DNA of 64,000 nt from CAVSXS01 sp963767715 (GCA_963767715.1 CAVYFA010000015.1:124001-188000); one strand, 5' to 3'. Positions 1 through 9,338 are shown, numbered from the stretch's first letter. The notes: a model not told the origin generated them from the letters alone. Numbers and translations are program-made.

Positions 1-904
1 TGCTGCCGACGCGGTCCAATACGGTCTCGTAGTAGTTGTGGGGCGTGCGCAGGAATTCGACGCCGCGCTCCTGCAGGCCGCGCACGGTGGTAATGATGTC
101 AGTGGTGTTGAGGGCGATGTGCTGCGCGCCCGGGCTACGATAGAAATCGAGGTATTCTTCGATCTGCGATTTGCGGCGACCCTGAGCCGGTTCGTTGATG
201 GGGAACTTGATGCGCCCGCTGCCGTTCTGCATCACTTTCGACATCAGCGCGGAATATTCGGTGCTGATGGCGCGATCATCGAAGTGGATCAACTGCGTAA
301 AGCCCATGACGCGCTCGTAGAACGCCACCCATTCGTTCATCTTGCCAAGCTCGACGTTGCCGACGATATGGTCGATGGCCGCCAGGCCGGCCGGGCGTGC
401 GCGGCGCGGCACATCGCTATCGAGGGCGCGATAGCCGGGCAGGAAGACGCCCTTGTAGTCGTGCCGCTCGACGAAGGTGTGGATCGTCTCGCCGTAGGTC
501 GCGATGGCCGACATCTTCACTACGCCGTAGTCATCCTTGCGCGTAGTCGGCTCCAGCACGCCCCTGGCGCCGCGCGAGGTAGCCTCACGGTAGGCCCGCT
601 CGGCATCATCCACGCGCAGCGCGATATCCTTCACGCCATCGCCGTGCAGCTTGACGTGATCGGCGATCTCACCCTCGGGCTCCAGCGTGGAGGTGATGAC
701 GAAACGGACGTTGCCCTGTTCAAGGACATAGCTGGCGCGGTCGCGTACGCCCGTCTCCAGCCCCGAGTAGGCAATAGGCGTAAAGCCCCAGGCGTTGATG
801 AAGTAATAGGCGGACTGTTTCGCATCGCCTACATAAAACTCGACATAGTCATAGTTCTGGATGGGCATGAAATCTTGTTCTGGCGTTTGAGGCATATCAG
901 GCAT
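1..904 (-). CDS. hppD: 4-hydroxyphenylpyruvate dioxygenase, 3' end outside the window
   Basis: Converts 4-hydroxyphenylpyruvate to homogentisate in tyrosine catabolism, using Fe(II) and O2. The minus-strand reading frame is open from an ATG at 904 to the left edge, giving about 301 residues against about 360-380 for the family, so the C-terminus lies outside the window. Two vicinal-oxygen-chelate halves are visible. The first iron-ligand His is in IDHIVGN and the second is in GAQHIALNT. The family stretches GRIKFPINEP and FLRTPHNYY are present. The third ligand, a Glu near the C-terminus, is not in the window. The start is chosen because AAGGAG lies about 9 bases upstream. An in-frame ATG three codons later is less well placed. 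Identification is secure. Confidence 0.95.
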   Translation of the reverse strand, partial: MPDMPQTPEQDFMPIQNYDYVEFYVGDAKQSAYYFINAWGFTPIAYSGLETGVRDRASYVLEQGNVRFVITSTLEPEGEIADHVKLHGDGVKDIALRVDDAERAYREATSRGARGVLEPTTRKDDYGVVKMSAIATYGETIHTFVERHDYKGVFLPGYRALDSDVPRRARPAGLAAIDHIVGNVELGKMNEWVAFYERVMGFTQLIHFDDRAISTEYSALMSKVMQNGSGRIKFPINEPAQGRRKSQIEEYLDFYRSPGAQHIALNTTDIITTVRGLQERGVEFLRTPHNYYETVLDRVGS

Positions 905-1236
905 TCCGCGGCTCTCCTTTTGTCTTGTGGTCTATGCGTAACACTGCTATAAAAGACGCAGGAGCAGGGCATGGAGGATGTAGCAACCAACCTGAAACTC
1001 CTTTGTTTCGATACGGCGCAACGACACTACGGTCTCTTACCATTATATTTGATGATAGGGAGATGCCGCAAGGAAACGGAGCTCCCAGAATCATCCAGGC
1101 AGCATATCCACACAGTCCATTCCTCAAGATTCCCTCAACCCCTCTAAATCCGGCAGCAGCTTCGATATGAACTGATATACTGCCCGCGCCCCCTTCTACA
1201 GCCACATGAAGCACCTACACCGTTGAGCTATGCAAG
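905..1236. other. Intergenic region between divergent hppD and the kinase gene
   Basis: About 330 bases between two divergently transcribed genes, with no convincing gene. Short open frames here have no ribosome site and no family resemblance. It should hold the hppD promoter, but no strong -35/-10 pair stands out on the minus strand. Confidence 0.5.
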
Positions 1237-1266
1237 TTGTACGGGCGCGGCGCGTTATGCTAGAAT
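1237..1266 (+). promoter_or_regulatory. Putative sigma-70-type promoter for the kinase gene
   Basis: TTGTAC (1237-1242) and TAGAAT (1261-1266) are separated by 18 bases, about 60 bases before the GTG start at 1329. Found by eye only. Confidence 0.45.
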
Positions 1267-1328
1267 ATGCGCGACATGCAGCGGAAAGGTAGCTCGCGGT
1301 TATCCTTGAGCACGGAGGCAGGATTATT

Positions 1329-3653
1329 GTGGATAGTCTCATAGGCACCAGTATCGGTGGGTATACGCTCGTCGCAGTGCTTGGCAGCGGAGGGATGGGA
1401 ACGGTATACCTGGCGGAAGACCCTGCCATCGGGCAGCAGGTGGCCATCAAGGTCGCGCGCACCGATCCCGACAGCCTGGCCGACATAGGCGCGTTATCCC
1501 TGGCGGGTGAACGCTTCAAGCAGGAGGCGCGGGCCGTCGCCAGCCTGGATCACCTGCATATCCTGCCGCTGTATCGTTATGGCGAAGAGAAGACGGGCGA
1601 CGAGCAGCGCGCGTATATCATCATGCAGTACCGGCCCGAAGGGTCACTGTGGGACTGGCTGCGCCGCCGGGCAGAAACAGCGTCCGGCCAACCGCACGAT
1701 ACGCTGCCAGCTTACGGCGCGAAAACTGTCTCGCGATCACCGGCCGGGCCGCCGCTCAACGGCGTCTGGCCGCTGCCGCTCGACGAGGCAAACGAATACC
1801 TGCGCCAGGCGGCAGCGGCCCTGCAATACGCGCATGATCGCGGCATCATCCACCGCGATGTCAAACCCGCCAACTTCCTGCTGCGCTTTGAAAGCGGCGG
1901 CCCGGTTCACCTGCTGCTCTCCGATTTCGGCCTGGCGAAGATGTTTTCCTCGAACTCCGCCACCAGCAATATACTTGGCACACCCCTCTACATGGCCCCC
2001 GAACAGTTCGAGGGTGCGGCAGTGCCGGAAAGCGACCAGTACGCGCTGGCCGTGATGATCTATTACCTGCTGGCGGGGCAGCCTCCCTTCGATGGCGAAC
2101 TCATACACCTGATGCACCAGCATTTATCCGCGCCGGTTCCACCGATCAGAAACTTCAATGCGGCGCTGCCTGAAGGCGTGGGAAACGTGCTGGAGCGGGC
2201 GCTGGCGAAGCGCCCGGCCGACCGCTTTCCCTCCATAGCCGACTTCGCAACGGCCTTCGGGCAGGCGCTCCAGGGACGGCAGGACGGCGCCATCGGCTTG
2301 CGACCCTTCCTGTCGCTGCCGACTCTGGCGCAGGGCGCTCGCGTCTCACCATACGCTCCAACGGTCGCGAATCCTCTGCCGGCGCCACAAGCGACTCCGC
2401 AGACACCCGTCCAGCCCACCGTGCAACCCATACCTCAACCAGCGCCTGTCAGGACTCGCCAGCCGGTCTCCGGTGGGCAAATGCTGCCGGCCCAGACGGA
2501 AGTGGGCCTAAGCTCACCGCACAACTCTACACCTGCAGGCTCACCACAGTGGGCCTATGACGCGCCGGTCGCTGCCCATTCCGGCCCTGACCTTCTACCC
2601 ACACGGCCATCAGCGCCGCCGGTCGCACCCTCGCGAAAGAGCGGCATGAGCAGGCGTAGCGCGCTCGGCTGGATACTCGGCGGCGCGGCCGTCGCGGCGC
2701 TTGCAGGCGGCGCGGGCTTCTTCTTCTATTCGAAATTCCACACGCCAGATCACGCGCTCAGTGTCCTGCAAGGGCACAGCGATGCCGTGACGAGCGTCTG
2801 CTGGTCGCCGGATGGCACGCAACTGGCATCAGGCTCGCGCGACAAGACCGCGAAGCTCTGGCAGGTTGCCAGTGGGCAGAATACCGTCACCTATCGCGGG
2901 CATTCCGCCGCTATATTGAGCGTAGCATGGCGCCCTGTCGCTACAGTTACAGGTTTGCACTACCTGGCCTCAGGCGGCGACGACGAGAGCGTGCAGGTCT
3001 GGGATACGCAGGCTGTGCGGCGGCGTATCTTCCAGCGCCTGGGCGCGCCGGTCAGCTCGGTATCGTGGAGCTTTGACGGAGGCTATATCCTGGCCGGAAC
3101 CCTCGGCAACGGTGGCCACGCTCTGCCCCTCGGCAGCGGAACTACTCTGAAAAGCGTTACCCGCTCAGACCTGCATGCCCTGGCCTTCTCGCCCGATGGC
3201 AGCTACATCGCGGCCGCCACCGAAAATGGCATCGTTTCGGTCATCACCGTACAGGTACCGCACAAGGACGTGTTTTTACGCAAGCAAACGGCCGCCGCGC
3301 TCAGCCTGGCCTGGTCGCCTGACGGCACAAGACTGGCGGCAGGCTTCGCCAACAATAGCGCCGAGGTCTATGAATTCAGCCCCGGTACATCCTCGAACGG
3401 CCATATCCTTCACAGCCTTCCACACAATGGCCCCGTGCATGGTGTCGCGTGGGAACCCGCGACAGGCACAACCGGCACAGCGCAGCGCCTGGCAACGGTC
3501 GCCGATGACGGTACGCTGAACATCTGGGACATCGACAGCGGCACGCGAACAACCTACAACGGCTTCGGGCCCGCGATGCTCTCGGTAGCCTGGAGCAGTG
3601 GCGGCCTGGCCACCGGCGACGCCAATAATACAGTAATCCTATGGCAGGCATGA
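1329..3653 (+). CDS. Membrane Ser/Thr protein kinase with C-terminal WD40 repeats
   Basis: A 774-residue Hanks-type kinase joined through one membrane segment to a beta-propeller. The kinase domain (about residues 8-320) has the Gly-rich loop GSGGMGTVYLAE, catalytic IIHRDVKPAN, metal-binding DFG in LSDFGLAK and the activation-segment end GTPLYMAPEQ, so it should be active. A Pro-rich linker (about 330-440) follows, then a basic-flanked hydrophobic helix (about 446-468) and six or so WD40 repeats to the C-terminus, with motifs such as VCWSPDGTQLASGSRDKTAKLW. The propeller is predicted to lie outside the cell as a sensor, which is inference from topology. The start is GTG with GGAGG ten bases upstream. 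It is transcribed alone. Confidence 0.93.
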   Translation: MDSLIGTSIGGYTLVAVLGSGGMGTVYLAEDPAIGQQVAIKVARTDPDSLADIGALSLAGERFKQEARAVASLDHLHILPLYRYGEEKTGDEQRAYIIMQYRPEGSLWDWLRRRAETASGQPHDTLPAYGAKTVSRSPAGPPLNGVWPLPLDEANEYLRQAAAALQYAHDRGIIHRDVKPANFLLRFESGGPVHLLLSDFGLAKMFSSNSATSNILGTPLYMAPEQFEGAAVPESDQYALAVMIYYLLAGQPPFDGELIHLMHQHLSAPVPPIRNFNAALPEGVGNVLERALAKRPADRFPSIADFATAFGQALQGRQDGAIGLRPFLSLPTLAQGARVSPYAPTVANPLPAPQATPQTPVQPTVQPIPQPAPVRTRQPVSGGQMLPAQTEVGLSSPHNSTPAGSPQWAYDAPVAAHSGPDLLPTRPSAPPVAPSRKSGMSRRSALGWILGGAAVAALAGGAGFFFYSKFHTPDHALSVLQGHSDAVTSVCWSPDGTQLASGSRDKTAKLWQVASGQNTVTYRGHSAAILSVAWRPVATVTGLHYLASGGDDESVQVWDTQAVRRRIFQRLGAPVSSVSWSFDGGYILAGTLGNGGHALPLGSGTTLKSVTRSDLHALAFSPDGSYIAAATENGIVSVITVQVPHKDVFLRKQTAAALSLAWSPDGTRLAAGFANNSAEVYEFSPGTSSNGHILHSLPHNGPVHGVAWEPATGTTGTAQRLATVADDGTLNIWDIDSGTRTTYNGFGPAMLSVAWSSGGLATGDANNTVILWQA

Positions 3654-3863
3654 GTAGTACTTCCTGCCAGATTCTTGAGCTATGCATCGATCAGCATTTA
3701 TAATCCTACCTATGAAGGTGAAGCGTTGAAGCTTGAAGGGCCGTTCGGGCTGTTCGAGCAAGCGCGATTATCTATAACCCCTTATATCCCATACCTGAAG
3801 AACAGAAGACATCCATATTGAGCATGGGTATGGAGACTAGAGCAAAAAGAGGATAAGCGAACA

Positions 3864-4349
3864 ATGGAAATTTCTGGAAACCAGAAAGTGAAAGCTCCCC
3901 GCCAGAAGGTATTTCAAGCCCTATTAGACCCCGAAGTATTGAAGAGCAGCGTCCCCGGCTGCGAAAGCGCGGAATTCGTCGATTTACCGGCGGCGGGCCG
4001 CCTGCTCAAACTGGTCGTTTCAACGAACCTGCCCGGATTCAAGGGACCATACAATATATTTTTGCAGAATGGGACACAAAGCGTTACTGGTCTAGCGCCT
4101 GTAGCAGACCCGTTCTCGCGCATTGTCTACATTGCCCAGCCGTCGAGTTCCCTTGGTTCGATCAAGGCTACCTGTATTATTACCCTTGCTGACGACCCGG
4201 AGGGCACGCTGCTTTCCCACACATCGACTGCAGAAGTAACCGGCAAAATCGCGAATGTTCCTGATATGGTTATCAATGGCGCTGTGAAAATGGGCATGGG
4301 CCAGTTCTTCAAGAACTTTGAGAAACAGGTCAGTGCGGCGAGAGTGTAG
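3864..4349 (+). CDS. CoxG-like SRPBCC-fold protein
   Basis: A 161-residue protein of the carbon monoxide dehydrogenase subunit G family. The family hallmarks are at the N-terminus: VKAPRQKVFQALLDPEVL followed by the VPGCESAEF stretch. Family members have an SRPBCC/START-like fold and are usually encoded beside molybdenum hydroxylase subunits (coxLMS). None of those are nearby, so the partner is unknown and a CO-oxidation role should not be assumed. The length is typical. A purine-rich ribosome site (AGAGGAT) precedes the ATG, and a hairpin follows the stop. The kinase gene upstream is co-directional but about 210 bases away, so the gene is probably its own unit. Confidence 0.85.
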   Translation: MEISGNQKVKAPRQKVFQALLDPEVLKSSVPGCESAEFVDLPAAGRLLKLVVSTNLPGFKGPYNIFLQNGTQSVTGLAPVADPFSRIVYIAQPSSSLGSIKATCIITLADDPEGTLLSHTSTAEVTGKIANVPDMVINGAVKMGMGQFFKNFEKQVSAARV

Positions 4350-4371
4350 GGTCTTGCTTCCCCCTCTGAGG

Positions 4372-4400
4372 CACGCATACCCGGGTATTGGGTATGCGTG
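4372..4400 (+). terminator. Hairpin terminator after the CoxG-like gene
   Basis: An 11-bp perfect inverted repeat (CACGCATACCC / GGGTATGCGTG, loop of 7) is followed by the T-rich TTTGTTGTGT, 22 bases after the stop codon. Confidence 0.7.
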
Positions 4401-4454
4401 TTTGTTGTGTCTCACTTGTGATTGTTTATTGAAGAGCAATACAAAGCAGCAGCC

Positions 4455-4690
4455 CGCAGGACACCCGCAAGAGGCCCCGCACCGCTTCTCCCCCACTCCT
4501 GATCCCGACAGACCTTCCACGATATAGGGGGTGAGTGAAGCATTAGCCGCGGCTCTGCAGGACTGCCGGCAAGGGGCCCCACTAACTGGTGGCGCATTCT
4601 CCCCTGCGAGCGAATCAAAGGCCAAGGGCGCGACGAAGCCTACTTTGATGCAGGACACCCGCAAGGGGCCCCTACACCGCTTCCCAGTCC
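4455..4690. repeat. Three degenerate repeat-A units
   Basis: The unit GGACACCCGCAAGAGGCCCC near 4458, a diverged GACTGCCGGCAAGGGGCCCC near 4560, and GGACACCCGCAAGGGGCCCC near 4652. The first and third also share the downstream ACCGCTTC. They resemble the CACCCGCGAGGGGCGCC core seen at 15.8, 24.0, 29.0 and 40.0 kb. Confidence 0.65.
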
Positions 4691-4947
4691 GCTCAAAAAC
4701 GGCGATAACGACACTTCGGGAAGATGCTTGCCGCGACTTCACTGGCGAGCGAATCTAGCAGGTTGAGCAGCGGCGTCTGTGGCGTGGCCAAAGCAGTGGT
4801 ACCTCCCGTGTCGAAGTCTTGCAATGTGTTAAGGTTCATGCGAGGAATGCTCCTAGAGGGCAGATAAAAAATACCGGCGTTCCAGAAAGATTTTTTTGGG
4901 CCCGCTAAACCCGCATAAGAAGCGGCTTCAGGCAGGCACCGATGATC

Positions 4948-4974
4948 ATTTACCGCTCAAAATGAGCGGTAAAT
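4948..4974. repeat. Perfect 12-bp palindrome
   Basis: Arms ATTTACCGCTCA and TGAGCGGTAAAT with a 3-base AAA loop. It has no T-run on either side, so it is not an obvious terminator. It could be a protein-binding site or a small structured element. Confidence 0.6.
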
Positions 4975-5370
4975 TTCCAGGATTTAGCTTATGGTTACTC
5001 CATATGAGCCTCTCGCGTTAGAGAGCAGAGGGCAGATTTAATGCCCTTCAGGACGTGCATCGCTTCGATCGGCAGAATTGTATGGATGTATTTATGGCTT
5101 TTTTACTTGAAAGTCGAAGCTCCACCATTCTGTAACTACGCCCATATTTGAACTCCGAAGACATCAGAAACTGAAGTATAGAACTGGTTACAAAAATATC
5201 AAAATTCTATTGATGGAAAAATGATTGTATGGTATGATAAAGTTTAGCTCGATACTCGTTTTGAAAAGAGTGAGGAATTGTTTGAGCAGGGGAAACTATG
5301 ATGTGGTGATGCTCGCAATCTTATCATTCTAACTATTTTCATTCTCGTAATTATCGCATCAGGAGCAGGA

Positions 5371-5829
5371 TTGTTTTTCTGGCACAATAGGAGCGTAAGC
5401 CAACAACCAATTATCACCAGAACACAAAAAACTTTTGTTTTCCCAACGGCCATAGTCTATCCACAGGATGCTCCTCCCACACCAGCGGATGGACAAACGA
5501 CCTATACTAATACCAAGTATGGATATTCCTTTGTATACCCCAGTGGGTGGAAGCTGCGAATGGTTACCAATCAAAATAATGTAGACATCGTTCAAGGAAT
5601 GTATCAAGTCCGGGCAGGAGTAGACGGTTATCCGTTTGATATAAGCTGTCAGCCAAATCCTCAGGGGCTTGACGCGCAAAGCTGGTTTAACCAACAAGGC
5701 GGTGGTACCGGCATAGGATATATCACTTTGAAAAGTGGTGTAACTGCTTATCTTGATATTGAACACGGGCAGGTTGCCGTGAAAAACTTGACGTTGGGAG
5801 CACCAACAGGTTGTTTGCTCGTTGGCTAA
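5371..5829 (+). CDS. Membrane-anchored PsbP-like exported protein, frameshifted
   Basis: The 152-residue frame begins at a TTG inside a hydrophobic run. Upstream codons in the same frame (from about 5302) encode LTIFILVIIASGAG, so the true start with its membrane anchor probably lies further 5', beyond a frame break. The core NTKYGYSFVYPSGWKLR is typical of PsbP-like or lipoprotein domains. At the C-terminus the frame stops at 5829. The next base-shifted frame continues through AIVNSFKWQ to a TAA at 5898, the usual ending of such domains, so there are probably one or two more indels around 5800-5850. Function is unknown. It is probably expressed with the NlpC/P60 gene 100 bases downstream. 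The composition is AT-richer than the flanks. Confidence 0.55.
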   Translation: MFFWHNRSVSQQPIITRTQKTFVFPTAIVYPQDAPPTPADGQTTYTNTKYGYSFVYPSGWKLRMVTNQNNVDIVQGMYQVRAGVDGYPFDISCQPNPQGLDAQSWFNQQGGGTGIGYITLKSGVTAYLDIEHGQVAVKNLTLGAPTGCLLVG

Positions 5830-5934
5830 TTGTTATAGCTAATGAGTGCTAACAATACAATTACTGACGCAATTGTGAACAGTTTCAAGTGGCAATAAGC
5901 CTCTGGGTTTGTTTTGTTCCTCAGGAGGTTTTCC

Positions 5935-7368
5935 ATGCTCATACGAAAACATTTTTCTCCTGTGTTTTTCGTTGTTCCTGTTATTTTGTTTCTTGCACTC
6001 AATAGCTCGTTCCTGCAAAATCTACCAGCCAAAGCTGTTACCTATATTTCTTCTGTGAGAAGTCAAGTAAGCCTTACACCAGATGAGATTGTTGCTCGTG
6101 CACGTGCGTGGGTAGCTGCAAAAGTTACGTATAGTCAGAACGTACAACCACAGTATCGTTTTCAGAACTATCGCGCTGACTGTTCCGGCCTAGTCACAAT
6201 GGCATGGGGGATCCCAGCAACACCACCCAATTACGGTCTGTCCACGGGTTCGCTCTCAAATGCGGCAGATATTCTCGGTAAAGCACTTGATGATTCTGGA
6301 CAGCCAATCATAGCTACTATGAACAAACTGCAAAAAGGGGATATCCTTTTAAACCAAGGCTCAGATGCTCATGTCATTCTCTTTGTTGGCTGGATAGATA
6401 TCGCTAAAAAAATTGTAGTTGATCATCCTATTCGTTATACAGATGGAAAGTACTACTACGACGGCATCGAGGAAAATGGAGGGTATGGTTATGCGGTAGA
6501 ACACACGCCGAATTATCCGGTGGACACACAGCCTTTTGATTTTCACCAGCCGTGGCCTTTTCCCTATGACCCTGGATATGATCCAGGAGGCTATTATGCG
6601 TGGAGGTTTGACCCTGTCAAAGCAGCAACACTTGGTTACACAGGTAGTGGAACACCGGGACCGGGTTCCTCAATAATCAAGCCTGGAGGTGAGTGGATGC
6701 CACCAAGTCCAAAGGACGGCGCAATACTTACTGATAACACCCTCCATCTTGCTGCAACTGCATATCCAACCAACAAGGGTGATCCTGGCATAGCTACTGT
6801 TCACTTTACTATTAAGGTAAATGGCGCATGGATAATTGTCTGTTCGCTCAACACACCATCAAAAAGCGGGAGTGAGTATACGTGTGATGTCGAGCTTGAA
6901 ACAGTTCAACTTAACGCTTGGAAGATACACCCCTTTCAGGTAAGCTTTGATGTAATCGATAAGCAGGAGAATGTTAATCTCACACCCAACGGGGTACATA
7001 CCATCTATTATTTTCCAATCGGTAATATGGCTGGTTTCAGTCAGTTTGTTGGGCTGTGGAAATACTATGGAACGGGCATGATCATCAGTTCTGATGGCAA
7101 AGCCCTTTATGAGGGAAGAACCCACGTATTTTGTAGTGAAGACCCTCGACCTCCATGTGATGGTGGTTCCTTAGGTCTAGCTGGTCTCTACACGACAATA
7201 CTGTACTTCAATGTCGCTGGTTCTACTGCACAGGGAACCTTTATAGCAGGTACTGGTGATCGCGATATCAACAACAACATTATTCCTGTTCGTCGAAGTA
7301 TAATGTCACTGTCATATCAAAAGATATTCAAGCTTGGATGGTTTCAGCTACACTTTATGTGCGGATGA
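5935..7368 (+). CDS. Secreted NlpC/P60-type peptidase with C-terminal beta domains, 3' frameshift
   Basis: The ATG at 5935 is chosen because AGGAGG lies 6 bases upstream. A signal peptide follows (MLIRKHF then a hydrophobic run to about residue 30). Next is an NlpC/P60- or CHAP-like domain with nucleophile Cys in ADCSG (about residue 83) and catalytic His in SDAHVILF (about 146), which in the family cleaves peptidoglycan peptide bonds. An Ig-like segment (about 250-365) and a lipocalin-like C-terminal region (about 370 on) follow. The frame ends at 7368 in an atypical tail. Shifting by one base near 7313-7323, at a run of A, restores YSSLDGFSYTLCADDPNAIE and ends at a TAG at 7400-7402, so the true end is probably 7402. 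Role: cell-wall remodelling or an extracellular lysin. Confidence 0.75.
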   Translation: MLIRKHFSPVFFVVPVILFLALNSSFLQNLPAKAVTYISSVRSQVSLTPDEIVARARAWVAAKVTYSQNVQPQYRFQNYRADCSGLVTMAWGIPATPPNYGLSTGSLSNAADILGKALDDSGQPIIATMNKLQKGDILLNQGSDAHVILFVGWIDIAKKIVVDHPIRYTDGKYYYDGIEENGGYGYAVEHTPNYPVDTQPFDFHQPWPFPYDPGYDPGGYYAWRFDPVKAATLGYTGSGTPGPGSSIIKPGGEWMPPSPKDGAILTDNTLHLAATAYPTNKGDPGIATVHFTIKVNGAWIIVCSLNTPSKSGSEYTCDVELETVQLNAWKIHPFQVSFDVIDKQENVNLTPNGVHTIYYFPIGNMAGFSQFVGLWKYYGTGMIISSDGKALYEGRTHVFCSEDPRPPCDGGSLGLAGLYTTILYFNVAGSTAQGTFIAGTGDRDINNNIIPVRRSIMSLSYQKIFKLGWFQLHFMCG

Positions 7369-7402
7369 CCCAAACGCTATCGAATGCATTTCCAATACGT
7401 AG

Positions 7403-7685
7403 TGTCTGTCAAGAGGTTTGGCTCTCCGCATTTGTAGTGCTCAGCAGTAGAGGAAAGCACGAAAGAAACAGCCTGATAGCTTGTCTGAACGTTTCTCTAT
7501 GTGGAGAGAGCATATTTCAGAAGGTATAGTCCCTCGGTACCCGTCTACACACACTTGCTGCTGATTCGCAATTATCAACGAGCACAAGAAATTCGAAGGG
7601 CCAACAATTGAGATGGTGTCGCGATTGATCCCATCCCAATGGCTCCTCTCTGCGGACGAACTAGCACTCCCCAATCCTCGCGCAC
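7403..7685. other. Intergenic region, nothing recognised
   Basis: About 280 bases between convergent genes. No hairpin terminator, repeat copy or coding frame with family resemblance was seen. Confidence 0.5.
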
Positions 7686-8209
7686 TTAGTGTGTGGATGT
7701 GGGAGAAGGGCAAGGGGATTTAGGAGTATACGAATAGAGAGGCTGGGGGGCCAGCTCAGGCTCAGTTATCCCGATCGTTTGCACAAAGAGGTGGACAAAT
7801 GGCTCAGTCAGCACACGAAGATCGCTTTCTCCTATCTGTAGTCGCCGGCATCCTTCGGGATAGACGATCATTTCTTGCTTGATGGTGTGCCCCTGCGAAA
7901 AAATCAGATGATAGTCCAGGCCGAGATCTAATGGACAATTGATGATAGAAGGGAGGCTCAGTCGAGGTAAGGCGTGCGCGGCATCATACAGCCGTTGGAC
8001 GGCATGCGGATCGGTAATTGTCCGTGGCGAGAACGGGAGATAGTGATTAAGCGGGATCGTGTTCACTCGCAGAATGTGCAAGGCCGTTGGTTCTTCTCCC
8101 CAGCAGATACTGGAGTCAAGCCAGCAGTCCCCCAGCCGCTCAGCAGGAGCAACGGAAGGATGAGAGATGGGACAATGAGAGGGTTGATGCGTCGTTTCAT
8201 GCTGGTCAT
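7686..8209 (-). pseudogene. Small exported protein, reading frame broken near 8,100
   Basis: An ATG at 8209, preceded by AAAGGGGTG, opens a signal-peptide frame (MTSMKRRINPL, then PSLILPLLLLSGWGTA) that stops early. A one-base shift at about 8095-8105, in the run GGGGAGAAGAACC, leads into the mature region. That region has TITDPHAVQRLYDAAHALP and INCPLDLGLDYHLIF, followed by a QEMIVYPEGCRRL-like stretch. This pattern (TDP..VQ.LY.AA..LP ... CP.D.G..Y.L.F) is common in small lipoproteins of unknown function in this kind of genome, but no named family can be given. A longer frame reaching up to 8384 is formed by wrong-frame sequence at its N-terminus. The break may be a sequencing indel. Confidence 0.5.
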
Positions 8210-8702
8210 TACACCCCTTTCCTAAAGATGTCGAGCTGCCGAACCGCTCAGCGTTGGAAAAGAAAGTCCTGCTAGAAAAGACGTCAAACGAGCATGTGGA
8301 GTTCCCGTCCACGGAGGCAGGAAGTTGTTCATTGATAGGAACTGCTAGAAGAGGCATTCCGAGTTTATGAGTTTTAGCAACCAAAACCGGTAATACTGGT
8401 GTGTCACCCCTTCACTTCGTTCAGGGCAAGCTCTGAGCGAAGCGAAGGGTATAACTCCAGGGCACCGAGATCCTTCGCTGCGCTCAGGATGACATTACCG
8501 GACTTGATTGGGAAATTTCATCAACTCGACCAGTGCACCTGGGTTATTTACAACGCCAGGGGCAAACCCCACACAACTGTACTGACAACTGACAGGTGCA
8601 GTTGACCATCTTGCAGAAAGGATGAGATTACTTTCCAGACTTCCTCGTCAAAGCGCTTTGCGGCTTCCTCTCCCATGCGTTCTCGTGAGAAACCGTTCCT
8701 AA
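8210..8702. other. Intergenic region with repeat-B copies and a possible gene remnant
   Basis: About 490 bases. It contains two repeat-B copies (8408-8495). On the minus strand around 8548-8680 a short frame reads MGEEAAKRFDEEVWKVISS, which has the look of a real protein C-terminus, but it has no start context or partner and is not called as a gene. Confidence 0.45.
8408..8495. repeat. Two repeat-B elements
   Basis: A degenerate copy (TCACTTCGTTCAGGG ... GAGCGAAGCGAAGGG) is followed by a clear copy with core TCCTTCGCTGCGCTCAGGAT at 8471-8490, then GACAT. The same core occurs at 14.25 kb (as an inverted pair) and 45.49 kb, with variants at 11.9 and 12.46 kb. Confidence 0.75.
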
Positions 8703-9338
8703 TCACACTCCCTCGTTCCCTCCAGCAGGACCATTCGGTGCCGATTGGGGAATGGTCGCGGGCACCGCACACACCATGCCTTCGCTGAAGCCAGCCGCGC
8801 CGACGCCGAGCGCCAGGTTGAAGCGACCGCGCATGTTCTCCAGCGCGATCACGTGCGTGAGCTCCACGAGTTGGGCCTCGTCGAAGTGCTCCCGCAGCCT
8901 GGCGAAGAGCGCGTCAGACACCTCCACAGGCGTGTGGCTCATGCCGACCGCGTAGTCGAGCACGAGCTTCTCAAGGTCGGTGAAGAGCGCGCTGGTCTGA
9001 TAGGAAGGCAGCGCCAGCAGTTGCTCGTCGCTCAGGCCCGAGCGGCGCGCAACCTGCGAGCCAAAGTCGATGCAGTACTCACAGTGTGTGAGCGTGGCCG
9101 CCTTCAACTCGGCCAGATTCTTGAGGCGCTCGTCTAAACGATGCAGCCTGGCCGTGGCCCGTTCAAGCCTGGCGTAGCCGCGCAGCAGCCCTGGCACGTG
9201 CGCGTACAACTCGAGCGGCTCGATCATGCGCTCGGTCTCGCGCCCGGTGAGCCGCGCGATCTGGCGGCGCGTGAAGAAATAGGCGAGCTTTACGTACGGC
9301 CCGGCTTCGCGGGCGGAGACTCCTGTAATGCGTGTCAT
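8703..9338 (-). CDS. Carboxymuconolactone decarboxylase / AhpD-family protein
   Basis: A 211-residue alpha-helical protein of the AhpD/CMD superfamily. The redox CxxC motif is HCEYC in the helix HCEYCIDFGSQVARRSG, followed by DEQLLALPSYQTS and TDLEKLVLDYAVGMSHTP. This is the usual pattern of the peroxidase-like branch that reduces peroxides through a Cys pair. A true decarboxylase role is less likely because of the CxxC. The ATG at 9338 is preferred over an upstream in-frame ATG at 9380 because AGGAGC sits 7 bases before it. The downstream neighbour on the same strand is intergenic. The upstream neighbour is the monooxygenase (9377), only 38 bases away, so the two may be cotranscribed. Confidence 0.85.
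   Translation of the reverse strand: MTRITGVSAREAGPYVKLAYFFTRRQIARLTGRETERMIEPLELYAHVPGLLRGYARLERATARLHRLDERLKNLAELKAATLTHCEYCIDFGSQVARRSGLSDEQLLALPSYQTSALFTDLEKLVLDYAVGMSHTPVEVSDALFARLREHFDEAQLVELTHVIALENMRGRFNLALGVGAAGFSEGMVCAVPATIPQSAPNGPAGGNEGV

Larger units (their letters stand above)
4401..5370. other. Intergenic region with degenerate repeat units, no gene
   Basis: Nearly 1 kb without a supported gene. It contains three degenerate copies of the repeat-A family and one strong palindrome, both listed separately, and then AT-rich sequence leading into the exported-protein genes. Small open frames across 4318-4758 are made of repeat sequence and are not called. Confidence 0.6.

Noticed and set aside
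4318..4758. Several short open frames on both strands
   Set aside because: They are composed of repeat-A-like units and a terminator hairpin, with no ribosome sites.
8548..8772. 74-codon minus-strand frame with a protein-like stretch (MGEEAAKRFDEEVWKVISS)
   Set aside because: It overlaps the AhpD-like gene out of frame and has no start or partner. At most a gene remnant, too short to assign.
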